The position numbers were made by a program, and so were the translations under genes. DNA of 64,000 nt from positions 62,001-126,000 of the forward strand of contig JAULAV010008774.1 in the NCBI GenBank assembly GCA_030789695.1, in the 5' to 3' direction. The DNA is from Scilla litardierei. Taxonomy: Eukaryota; Streptophyta; Magnoliopsida; Asparagales; Asparagaceae. Positions 10,623 to 20,952 of this stretch are shown piece after piece. Positions within the stretch are counted from its first letter, which is position 1, and every line of letters begins with the position of its first letter. A model generated the notes under the pieces. It saw only the letters and a list, made by a program, of their open reading frames with translations, did not search any database and was not told the DNA's origin.

Positions 10623-10675
10623 CTAAAGATAGAAAATTTCGTATCATGGTACCCAAGGTCATTGGGTCCAAAAGA

Positions 10676-12916
10676 TTAGACCTTTGGAAGCCAGGTCCAA
10701 TTGGACTTAGACTTCCCCACATAATTATCACTATGCACAACATTCATGAAATACGAATTCATATAAATTTGTTTTTCATTCATGCTTGTGTCCTTTGGGC
10801 TCCAAATAGTGAAGATTTTGGGAGCCCGCATCCTATTGGGAGCATGCATGCGTTGTTGATTTCTACGTGATGCATGTCGTGGATAGGCATAAGAAACATG
10901 ATGAAATGGTGCATTAAGAGAATTATTCATACGATGATGTGGGTGTACATATGCATGTGGAGGAACACGTGCGTGAGGGTGTCTCACATGGTGTGCACGT
11001 GCCCATGAACATGTAGCATAAAAATCATCACATGAGTGAGCCGGTGGAGTAGGACGTGTGTTCCTACGTGGCATAGTATTTGTGTACATGTAGGCATGAC
11101 CCTTCTTTGGAGGTCCACCCAAAGTGGGTTTCTTTCCAAAAGAAGATGTGTACGATGTGGAAGCACCATTGGTAGATGAACTACCAATAGAGTGTTTGCT
11201 ACCACTCGTTGAGTCACCGGAAGTTGGCCTAACAAAAGTAGTGGCCGATTTGGATGAACTTCCCATCGTATACCCCAAGCCAATGTGGTGATTGGCCGGA
11301 AGTAAGTCACTTAGGATTTTATCCAAATGGTCCTTACCCTTATTGAATTTGTTAATTCGGCCTAATGTGCTCTCATATTTCTCGGTGAGAGAACGCATAG
11401 AAGCATCCAAAGTGGATACTTGCGATGTGAGCACATAAACACGAGATTTGAGATTTTCATTCTCAATACTCAAAGTCGAGTTTTGAGATGTCAAATCCGC
11501 TATCTTGTGTTCCTCCGGATCCTCAATGCTAACATGTTCAAGTTGAGACTTGAGATTTACAATCTCATTCTTCAACTCTTCAACAACGGTGTCGTTGTTG
11601 GTGATGATAGTTTTAGGCGTGGTTTGGATGCTAGCTAAATCATCTTTTACTTTAGTATACCTATTTACTAATTTAGTGTATTTAGACCATAATTTCTCAT
11701 TAGCATTTCTAAGGTCATCCACGGTTACCTCATCGCATTCGTTGTCGCTATCATCGAAAGAAGAATCTTTATCTTGCTCCTCTCTAGCCATGAAACACAT
11801 GTGTGCTTGCTCCACTCGCTCATCGTCTGACTCTCCGCTTGATGAATCCTCGGAGTCGGTGAATGCCCCGACAAGCCCCTTTTTGTACCCTTTCTTGTAT
11901 TTCTTGGACTTGTCGAACTTTAGCGCCTTCCACTTCTCCTTTTGCTTGTTTTGAGGACACTCCGCTTTCATGTGTCCTGGTTTATTGCATTTAAAGCACA
12001 AAGGAGAGGAGGCGTTAGAAGAATTAAACTTCGACTTGTTTTTGAAGTTACCTTTCCGAAGGAACCGGTTGAACTTCTTTGCCATGAGTGCCATGGACTC
12101 CAAGTCCAACTCGTCTTCCGAGTTTTCATCATCGGTAGATGTGGATGTGGATGGAGCGGCCTTAAAAGCAATAGCCTTCTTCTTTGGCTCGTCTTGCTTC
12201 AAGTAGGACTTCATCTTGTCCCGCAACTTCATCTTGCTATCTTTGCGTACCTCATACGACATCAAGGTACCCATTAGTTGAACAACGGTATATGTTTTCA
12301 TGTCATTACCTTCCTCGATGGCGAAGATACGTTTCTCCCAACAAGAAGGAAGTCCATCGATGATCTTCGAAACTTTGTCCTTTTGGGTGTAGGTTTTACC
12401 GAGAGCCTCCAACTCGTTTATGATGTCGACGAAGCGAGCATAGTACTCCTTCATCTTCTCACCCTGTGGCATATGAAATAACTCGTAATCTTTATTAACT
12501 ACAACGAGTTTAGAGTCTCTTACCCTACTCGTTCCTTCATGCAAGATGAGGAGGGAGTTCTATATTTGATATGCACTCTTACATGTGCATATCTTATTGA
12601 AATCCTCGGGCTCCAAGTCACATTGCAAGGCGTTCATTGCCTTGGCATTGCTTACCTCCGTGGCGACCTCCGCGGTAGTCCACTTCTCGAAATCTTCTTC
12701 GACGGGCTCGACATACTCCTTCATCGTGGCCCTCTATAATGAAGCACTCCGGAGGAAAGTTTTCATCCGGCATTTCCAGTACACGTAGTTGGTACCGTTG
12801 AAGAAAGGAGGCCTCGTCGAGGAGTGTCCTTCCATTACCGAAGACGCTCCTTCAAGGTTCCTGAAGGTGCTGTAGTCGGAAGGTGGACGCACGGTTTTAT
12901 TGTCGTTGGCAGACAT
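10676..12916 (-). pseudogene. Sirevirus 1 gag with two in-frame stops
   Basis: Capsid/nucleocapsid gene starting at the ATG at 12916 (MSANDNK), 13 bp after the primer site. One frame of 746 codons runs to 10676, interrupted by TAG stops at 12734-12736 and near 12563. Residues about 20-240 match the copia gag (UBN2-type) region. A CCHC knuckle, CFKCNKPGHMKAEC, lies at about residues 307-320. It is followed by acidic Ser-rich sequence, a long coiled-coil-like part (about 400-550) and a His/Arg/Pro-rich tail ending in TWLPKV. The long extension after the knuckle is typical of Sirevirus gag. The frame stops before pol, see the finding on the gag-pol junction. Confidence 0.87.
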
Positions 12917-12928
12917 AGCTATAGAATT

Positions 12929-12941
12929 GGCTCTAATACCA
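12929..12941 (-). other. Primer binding site of Sirevirus 1
   Basis: The minus strand reads TGGTATTAGAGCC two bases after the 5' LTR end (TTACA at 12944). This closely matches the TGGTATCAGAGC complement of initiator methionine tRNA used by plant Ty1-copia elements. Confidence 0.88.
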
Positions 12942-12943
12942 AA

Positions 12944-14690
12944 TGTAATGCCCTGCTAAGCTACTGCACAAGTACTAGAGGGGGGGTGAATAGTACTTTA
13001 AAATAATTAAGAAGATAATTCCTAATTATCTTGCAAACTCTACCAAACAATGCAGAAATACGGAAATGTAAATATTAGACAACAAAGAAACAATCGTAAA
13101 CACACGATATTACTGGGTTCGGATCCACCCAAGTCTTCCCCGACTTGTTCCCGGTGATCCTACGTCCCAACCACCCGGATCCCCTCCGGATACTTGAGTT
13201 AGAAACCCTAACTCAAGATTTGCACTATGAAATACTTGTGAAGAACCTTCACCAAGTCAAATCATACACAAAGGAAATTGTGACTCCCACAACCCGGGAT
13301 CACAAACAAACTCTCACAACTGAGAGTGAAACACTTACAATATGAAAGTAAATGAAATACGAAATTGCTTACCGACAAAATCCTATGCCTTGAGTATAAC
13401 TTACGATTTAGGGCAAAACGGATTTTGGGGAAGATGAAGAGGCACCAAACCCTAGCTCTAAGATGTAGATCAGTGATGGAGAGCTATGAGGTTGTTGGTG
13501 ACCTAGAATCAAGCATTTGGCTTGGAAGGCTCACAATCAATGAATCCCTCTTTTGAAATAAGAGTGAGGGAGAGATTCTTGAAAGGAAATGAATGAGCTT
13601 TAATGAGATTGAATGCTTTCTCTTTGATCTCTAAACTTCTCTTGATATCAGCCTTGAGTGCAATGAATGCAGCACACCAAGTATATATAGGTTAGAGGAA
13701 AGAGAGAGAGAGAGAAAAACGTTTCAATTAAAGCTCCAACGGCTCTATTCTGAACCAAACTAGTCGGTCAAAGAACAACCACTGACCGACTAGTTCATCA
13801 ACTAGTCGGTCGGTCAAACAGCATGAACCGACTAACTGGTGAACAGTGAAGAGATGAAGTTTCAGACTTAAAGAACTAGTCGGTCCAAGAAGACTTGCCA
13901 ACCGACTAGTTTCACAACTAGTCGGTCGGTGAGTGTTCATAGACCGACTAAGAGATAAAACAAATAGTCTGAGTACAAATTGATTTAGTCGGTCCAAGAA
14001 CAAAAGTTGACCGACTAGATCATCAACTAGTCGGTCGCCAAATATACATAGACCGACTAGCGATAAACAGTAACTTGGCATGTACAGGGAAAGCTCAACT
14101 AGTCGGTCTAAGAAGCATCACTGACCGACTAGTTCACCAACTAGTCGGTCGGTGAGTCAACGTATACCGACTAACTGTAAACAGTAAAGAGCTTAGAATT
14201 GAGAAGGCAAACTAGTCGGTCCAAGAAGCATTGTCGACCGACTAGATCAACATCTAGTCGGTTGGTTCTTCTTCTTGAACCAACTAACATGCACAAGAAG
14301 TCGCGAATCGAAGCACGATGCTTCGGAAAAGTTCGTATGGACTTCTACTAAGATCCTAGCTCTAAGATAGGAGCGTTATGAAGATTAAAACGTAAGACCT
14401 ACTCAAGGCTTAACATTCTACGGAACGAAGCTAAAAGACTATAAATAAAACTTGACGAACCGTCTTCGAAAGCTTTGATCCGAATCTTCATGACTTCTAA
14501 AATGGTCCATAAGCTTCAACGAAGCTTTAGGCATACGATCAAGTGCTTTGAGAAGTCTCGAGACGTCGCTTTGGATGTTCATATGAATTTGGCGACGATC
14601 TCTATAATTGCGCTCACAAAGAGTTAGTTCACGATATATTTATGTTTGTTCATCATCCAAAACCAAATCCGGGGAGTCCAATATCCAACA
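12944..14690 (-). repeat. 5' LTR of Sirevirus 1
   Basis: 1747 bp, minus-strand start TGTTGGATATTGGACTCC and end GGGCATTACA. It carries the same AGTCGGT/ACCGACT cluster (13755-14285) as the 3' copy, with five units. The flanking duplication CATGG follows at 14691-14695. Differences from the 3' LTR are scattered single bases plus a 4-bp AG-repeat length change near 13710. Confidence 0.93.
13680..13690 (-). promoter_or_regulatory. TATA box of the 5' LTR, Sirevirus 1
   Basis: The minus strand reads CCTATATATACTTGG, placed after the inverted-repeat cluster and before gag. This is the expected promoter for the genomic RNA. Position and strength are inferred from sequence only. Confidence 0.62.
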
Positions 14691-14695
14691 CATGG

Positions 14696-15030
14696 CCACG
14701 TCCCCCTATAGGGGGGCGGCCGGCGCCGTGCCCGCTCCTTCCTGCAGTGGGCATCCAGCGCCCTACTGCCGTCCCCAGCAAGGGGGCGGTGGCCCCACTT
14801 ACCGCCGTCCCCCCTGCAGGGGGCAGCGGCCCCATGCCGCCGACCCGCTGCAAGGGGCGGCGGTGCCCTGCCGTCGTCCCCCCTGCAGGGGGTGGCAGCC
14901 CCCATGCCGCCGACCCCCTTGCAGGGGGCGGCGGCCCCCATGCCGCTGACCCCCTGCAGGGGGCGACCGACCCCCCCATCGTCGACCGGCGGCTGCAAGG
15001 GGCGACGGCGGCTAACCTAGCCGCTGCCCC
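14696..15030 (+). repeat. GC-rich minisatellite in the outer element leader
   Basis: A block of very high GC built from units of about 35-38 bp with the core CTGCAGGGGGCGGCGGCCCC followed by ATGCCGCCGAC. Unit starts are near 14813, 14848, 14883, 14921 and 14955. The contrast with the AT-rich surroundings is striking. Open frames of 100-145 codons on both strands here reflect GC-rich repetition and are not convincing genes. Confidence 0.75.
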
Positions 15031-16118
15031 AAACCCCTACTGGGCCTCAAGCCCAGATTCAAAACAATTACGGGCCTGAAGCCCGCAAGCAAACTGCGGG
15101 CCTCAGGCCCTCAGGCCTTGTTTCAAAAAAATGATTGCGGGCCTAAACCCTGCAGCCAAGTCGCTGCGGGCTTCAGGCCCGCATGCCAGTTTTTCTTCAA
15201 AAAAAGAAAGAAAGAAAGAAAGTGGGGCTAAGGCTAAAAATAAGCCTTTAAAGGCTTTTTAGGCTAAAAATTAATTAAAAGGGGTGTTTGTGGGCCTAAA
15301 AATTCGTGAAAAATCATGGTATATTATGGGAAAATAAGTGGACATATAAGGGATTATTTGGGACTACAGGTGGGTTATTGGGGATGAATTTAAAAAGGAA
15401 AAACTTCTTCCTTTTACGAAGAACATGTTTAATTATTGGGCTCTTTCCAATTCTTTGGACAAGCCCAAATTTTAACAGCCCTTGCATTAAATGATTTCTT
15501 CTGAAAAATCATCTATACATGCTGTGCATCACTGGCTTATTCTATGGATAATTTATGCGTGGTTGTGCATTATATTTAAACTTAATAATTAGGAAGATCC
15601 TGCGATCGTTCTGCCATTAGTCAGCTAACCTAACGGTGTATGAGGTTGCACAGTGGTCCAATAATTATTAAGTAATTAAATTGTTTAGCCATCTTTGCGA
15701 ATATTAAATGCATGTGATGCCTGTAATGAAAATGTCTGATGAAAATGTCTGATGAGCATAAATTTTCTGCATGGATGGCTAATTGTGGTTTTTGGATCGG
15801 CTGTTTAAGTCCCACATTTTATTTTCCTGCACTTTTCTTTTACTTTTGAGAGAAATTGTAGTGAGGGAATTTTGTAAATGTCCAAGATCGAAGTCCATTT
15901 TCCATGGAGACGGAGGCCACAATTGAAGCTGAAGATCTTATATGGGACCCACAGAGGTTTCCAAAGTTGTAATTTCTTTTTAAAGCTTTCATTTGTGTAA
16001 TATGGACTGTAATGGGACTTTGGACTATTATTTATGTGGGACTGGCCTATCCACGTAATTAGCCCTTCATATTAAAATTGCCTCCACATGAAAATGTTTA
16101 TGTTTAAATTATTAATTC
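15031..16118 (+). other. Leader of the outer copia element, second part
   Basis: Non-coding stretch before gag. From about 15035 to 15190 it repeats the short palindromic motif GGGCCTCAGGCCC and variants. A GAAA run follows at about 15210. The rest (15240-16118) is AT-rich and shows no domain or RNA gene that I can recognise. Confidence 0.6.
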
Positions 16119-16145
16119 ATGCATATTTGTGCTCTGCTAGATAAA

Positions 16146-17157
16146 ATGGCGAAAATTGCAAGTGTCGATTCCGTAGTGCTGGATGCATCAGGCAGAAACT
16201 ATCTGAGCTGGCAGCTCGATGTAAAGTTCCATCTGCGGGCTAAGTCCCTTATTTCTGCAATGACAAATAATGAAAATGCAAGCGATATAGAAAAGGCGCA
16301 AGCCATTATCTATTTTCGTCACCATATGGACAAGACCCTTAAGGCTGAATACCTTACGGTCGAAGATCCATTTGAGCTGTGGACTGCCCTTGAGGAAAGG
16401 AATAAACACCAGAAAGATGTTATACTCCCAAAGGCACGATATGAGTGGGAGAACCTGAGACTGCAGGACTTTAAGTCCATTGCTGAGTACAACTCAGCAC
16501 TTTTTAGCATCACCTCACGCCTGAAGTTGTGTGGTGAAAAAGTCTCAGAAGATCGTATGCTGGAAAAGACATACACGTCTTTCCATAAGAAAGATGCAAT
16601 ACTAATGCAGCAATACCGTGAACAAAAGTTCACCAAGTGCTCTGAGCTGCTGTCATGTTTACTCATGGCTGAACAAAACAGAGAGCTTCTCCTCGCCATT
16701 CGCAACATGCGCCCTCTGTCACTGCCCCCCCCACCTAGAAGCTCATAATGCATCTTCTTCTCGAAAGAAGAGAGATAATAAACAAAAAGAAAGACCACAA
16801 AAAGGGGGACAGAACAAAAGGGCTAGGGGCCAAGTCCAGCAACGGAGAAATGAAAGTAAGCGGAAGTTCACCTGGCGCAAAAATGACAAAAATACTGATG
16901 ATGTACCCCCATCCAAGAGGGAATGGGAAGACCAGTGCCGTAGTTGTGGCATGAAAGGCCACTGTTCTAGAGTGTGCAAAACTCTACAGCATCTCCAGGA
17001 TTTGTATAAAGAGAACAAGAAAAATAAAGCTGAAACAAACCTGATGACCTCTGATGCTCTTGTCAAGTTTACTGCTGACGACTTCGAACATGATGACCTG
17101 CTTGATTACCCTTCTATTTTTATCTTAGCAAATTATTTAGAACATTTCATGTTATGA
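16146..17157 (+). pseudogene. Outer copia gag, frameshifted
   Basis: Starts MAKIASVDSVVLDASGRNYL; an ATG nine codons earlier (16119) is also in frame. The first about 200 residues match the UBN2/copia gag family (YLSWQLDVKFHLRAK, PFELWTALEERN, ARYEWENLRLQDF). The frame breaks at a run of C near 16722-16731 and continues in another frame, where a CCHC knuckle CRSCGMKGHCSRVC lies at about 16935-16976, to a stop at 17155-17157. The C run suggests a slippage-type mutation. Normal gag of this type continues into pol; here it does not. Confidence 0.82.
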
Positions 17158-17289
17158 GAGCATTTGAATTACGTAATCTGTTTTGCATGAAAATGTTTAT
17201 CTGAATATGCATGTGCCTATACGATTCATCTTTTAATAGATGAAACTGCTCTCATGAATGATTAGTAGACAATAAACACGTACGATTTT

Positions 17290-20260
17290 TCAATACAAAC
17301 CCCAATATCATGGCCATATTGAAGATCCAGGGAATGCAACACTGTTGCCCCTAAATGACATAGAAATAAAAGGATGCACTAATCTCTTCGAATTCCAAAA
17401 GAAACTTTCTAAGTTTCAAGGACATCTGTTTCAACAGATTCCATTTGGAAACAACAAGTGTAAATGAAAAACAAATTACTGTATGTAACGTCTCAAGAAA
17501 AAGGAGTAAAATCCATACTTGAACGGTTTGAGAGCCTTACATGCCTCTACCATACAAAGATTCGGAGAAAGGAAGCGGAATTAAACGGAGCACCTGAAGT
17601 GCCCGACATCAGCCAAGTTTTTACTCTGGCATGATAGCCTTGGCCACCCTGGATCAGTGATGATGCACCGCATCTTATCCTATGGGTATGACTTGAAGAA
17701 TCAGAAGATTCTTCAGAAGGGAGAATTCCCTCACATCCCTTGCTATAAGGGAAAACCAATTACAAGGCCATCTCTACGAAAAGTTGAAAAAGAATCTCTA
17801 CGCTTTCTCAAAAAGAATATAAAGAGAGATGTGGATAAAATCCACCCCCTAGTGTGATATTTCAGTACTTCATTGTACTGATAAATGCATCCTCAGAATA
17901 TTCGTATGGGTGTCTACTACAGACCCGTAACTTAGCTTTTCCAAAGCTATTGGCACAAAAATAAAAATGTTGCGGGCACATTTTCCAGACAATACAATAT
18001 AGAAAATAAGTCCGGTTAATGTTGGAAAATATATCTCTCGATTATTTCAAGAGTATTGCCAAGCAACGGGAATAGAAAATGAACATACAGTGCCGCATGT
18101 TCATACCCAAAATGGGTCGGCAGAGTTACTGATAAGTAGACTCCACTGGATTGAACGTCCATTAAACCCCGATTGTCAATGGATGCATGGGGACATGCAA
18201 ATTCTGCATGCTGCATCGTAAATAAAAGACCCTTGGAGGTCAGAGTCTCCAATGCAACTTGCATATGGAATGCCACCGAACATTTCTCATCTGAGAATCT
18301 TCGGTCGCACAGTTTAAATCCCCATTGCACCACCATAGAGGTCCAAAATGGTTCTCAACGTCGCCTAGGTATCCATACAGGGTTTGACTCACCCTCACTT
18401 ATAAGATACCTAGAACCCCAAATGGGGGATGCATTTAAGGCACATCTTGAAGACTGTGATTTTGATGAGACGAGTTTCCCCAAAATAGGCCCAGATACTG
18501 GAAAATCTGGAGCGAAGCAAATTATAACGTGGGATATAAAAAGCTTGACCCACTATGATTCGGTAACAAAACAAATGTGAAGATGCGATCCTGAAGATCC
18601 TCCACAGAACAATGTTCACCACTTACCGAACTCATTTACTGACAATCAGGAGATTGTCAGATCACACATCCCTGTTGCAAAAAATCCAGCTAGGATTGAC
18701 ATCCCCGAGAATGGATGCAATCCACTAGCAGCAGAAGTAGCTAATCCTTAACAGAAAAGAGGCAGACCACCAAGCTCCAAGGACAGAAACTCCTGGAGAC
18801 CTTAAAACAATACTACCACAGGACAATGAGCTCATGTCCACACCCTCACCCTTCCTGGAATCCACTGCAAAGGAACTGCCGTGAAAAAGTGAAATTCAAA
18901 GTAAATGTTATGCGTACTGGGGAGGTGTTGGATAGATAGAACATAAATTGTCGACAATGTATTCATGTATCATATTTCCATATACATCGCAAAAACGATA
19001 ATGTTTATAAAATTATCGTTCCATACTCCGTTGCTAGAAGGCAAACGTAGAGATTGGCCAAATGTGGAACGGGACAATAAAAGATGAGCTGGACTCACTA
19101 ATGAAACGTGAAATGTTCTGACCTGAAGTCCAGACACCAAAAGGTGTCAAACCTGTGGATTAATTAAGTATTGCACATATAAGAAAAATAAATACAAAAT
19201 CGTATGCTATAAGGTGCGACCTATAGCCCAAGGAAAATTTCGCTGAAACTAGGGATCAAACAAATTAAAATGAGAATGTCTCATAAATAATGCATCAGTC
19301 TCCCTAAGTTATCAAAAGCGAATACCTTATGATTTGGCGAAGGAAAATTTTGGATATGCTGTTATTGGATGTTGTGACGGCATAACTTCGTGGATATCTT
19401 GGTAAGATAGTTTCCACATTTCCTTAAATGCATGAATAGACTTTGGGAAGTCTATTCTATTGAAGAAAAACAATAAGAATAATGCACAACCAATATAATC
19501 GCTTGACAAAGCAATGATTCCTACTGAGGGTTGTCTTTGCATCTGAGCAAAGAGCAAGATTTGAGATCACAGTTGTAGACAACTAAAATCTCCTCGGATC
19601 TCCTGAAGAGAAAACCGAAACATCTGTTCAAGCCTGAATTTTAAACATGAAATAAAAAGACATAGGCAAGTACAAAGTCATGGCTCATAGAATCCTGTTA
19701 CAAACGCCTAGAAGTGCATTGGAGAAATTAAAAGGACCATTGTCATCGAAAGTACACCTACGGTAGTATGCTTAATGGATGTAGAAAAAGAACCCTTCCG
19801 ATCGCTAAAAGAGGTGGAGGATATAACTGGTCCTAAAATCACTTCTCTAAGTGCAATCAGGCACCCCCAGGCTAACTGCACGCGTCTCGATATAGCTATT
19901 GCAGTAAACTCATTAGCCAGAGATATTTGGCACCTAAAAGGGCCATTAGACCGAAGTTAAGCCTTCTGCGCTTCCTCTAAGGGTCGAAAGATTTGGACTT
20001 ACAATATGAAGTATCATCCTCCAATGTTCATGCAAATGCAGGTTACAGGTCCGGTCCCTATACTGAGAAATCACAGAACGGGTACCCACAGTGGGATGGA
20101 CATCTACTGCAGATCTGCAAAGCAATTTATGAAGGCAACATCATTCAATCATTCCGAGATCCTCACCACACCAATGGTGTAATTGAGGGCACCTGCTGGT
20201 ACATCACATCCCAGTGACGATTGGAATAGAGGCTGGTATTATGGAGCTGACCACATAGTC
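17290..20260 (+). pseudogene. Outer copia pol remnant (PR, INT, RT, RNase H)
   Basis: Heavily decayed but readable in order. Protease-like sequence at 17300-17480. Integrase zinc region at 17625-17800 (HDSLGHPG, then IPCYKGK). Integrase core at 17960-18420, including HVHTQNGSAE near 18098, PNISHLRIFG near 18275 and GSQRRLGIHTGFDSPSLIRY near 18352. Reverse-transcriptase remnants at about 19200-19620. The RT-RNase H link at 19775-19960 includes DVEKEPFR and NCTRLDIAIAVNSLA. RNase H remnants lie at 20030-20170. Many stops and frameshifts occur in every domain and I could not see an intact YVDD, so no activity is expected. The lineage resembles Tork-like copia, but I would not insist on that. Confidence 0.78.
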
Positions 20261-20399
20261 TGAAGACCACATCAGAGGCGACGATACTTAGCATACCTCT
20301 TCAGGTTTCTAGATTCACAGCTGCTTAATTGTGATAACTTTGTAATCTGTATATATTTTCGGAATGTTGTAAATAGGAGTGATGAGATAAGCCTAAGAG

Positions 20400-20790
20400 A
20401 TCTGAAAGCCTAAGAGCTTTTACAGATCAAGGGGAGTTGAGGGAATTTGTACTCTTTTCCCTTAGCTATGGGTTTTCCCACTGGGTTCTCCATAGCCAAA
20501 GGTTTTAACGAGGCAAATCACATCAACTCTGGATCCTGAAGTATCCACCCCTCTGTGATGCTCAGAATCCGGAAGTATTCATGAGCAGAGTCACTTGTAC
20601 AAATCAGGGGGAATTAAAGAGCTATTGTACTTTTTTCCTTAACTATGGTTTCTCCAACAGTGTTTTCCATAGCTAAAGGTTTTAATGAGGCAAACCTCAC
20701 CAACACAGGATCCTGAAGTATCCACCACATGTGAGACTCTTATTACACTCAGAATCCTGAAGTACTCTTGAGCAGAGTCCACATCTATGG
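20400..20790 (+). repeat. Duplicated 3' untranslated unit of the outer element
   Basis: Two diverged copies of about 178 bp lie in tandem (starts near 20421 and 20599). Each begins with a purine run (CAAGGGGAG or CAGGGGGAA) and includes CCTTAGCTATGG, CCATAGCC(or T)AAAGGTTTTAA and GATCCTGAAGTATCCACC. Each copy thus carries its own polypurine-like tract. Confidence 0.75.
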
Positions 20791-20805
20791 CTGGATATGG
20801 GGGAG
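20791..20805 (+). promoter_or_regulatory. Polypurine tract of the outer copia element
   Basis: CTGGATATGGGGGAG sits directly before the 3' LTR start TGTTGTGAATGG. This is the expected place for the plus-strand primer. Confidence 0.7.
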
Positions 20806-20952
20806 TGTTGTGAATGGTTATTAACCGGAGTTGGTTTAGATTCTGGGCTATCTTAGAGATAGGCCCATATCAAGGTAGCCCATATTTGTATTCTCGCCTA
20901 TTGCCTATAAATAAAGAGCTGGGGCTCCTCCCCCAGTAGTTGATTCATAACA
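20806..20952 (+). repeat. 3' LTR of the outer copia element (147 bp)
   Basis: Starts TGTTGTGAATGG and ends TTGATTCATAACA, followed by the target duplication GACAT (20953-20957). TATAAATA at 20906-20913 is a likely TATA box. It pairs with 1957-2105. Confidence 0.92.

Larger units (their letters stand above)
2483..14690 (-). mobile_element. Sirevirus-type Ty1-copia element 1 (nested)
   Basis: This 12.2-kb element on the minus strand is bounded by LTRs of 1742 and 1747 bp and by the duplication CATGG (2478-2482 and 14691-14695). Read on the minus strand it has a 5' LTR (14690-12944), a primer site TGGTATTAGAGCC, gag with a CCHC knuckle and a long C-terminal extension, pol in copia order, a spacer, an extra ORF and a polypurine tract AAAAAGGGGGAGAA before the 3' LTR. 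Large LTRs, multiple polypurine tracts, a long gag and an extra 3' ORF are recognised marks of Sireviruses. About three dozen LTR differences by eye (about 2%) suggest a fairly young insertion. gag and pol are broken; ORF3 is intact. Confidence 0.92.
1957..20952 (+). mobile_element. Old Ty1-copia LTR retrotransposon, outer element
   Basis: The element is bounded by LTRs that start TGTTGTGAATGG and end in CA, and is flanked by the 5-bp duplication GACAT at 1952-1956 and 20953-20957, which falls inside satellite A. After subtracting the nested Sirevirus (2483-14690 plus a 5-bp duplication) it is about 6.8 kb. The order gag, protease, integrase, reverse transcriptase, RNase H is readable on the plus strand, which is the Ty1-copia order, but every domain carries stops and frameshifts. 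The two LTRs differ at roughly 10 of 147 positions by eye. That makes it clearly older than the element nested in it. It cannot move on its own. Confidence 0.9.

Noticed and set aside
14608..15079. Overlapping frames of 108-145 codons on both strands
   Set aside because: They come from the GC-rich minisatellite, overlap on both strands and have repetitive Pro/Arg/Gly content.
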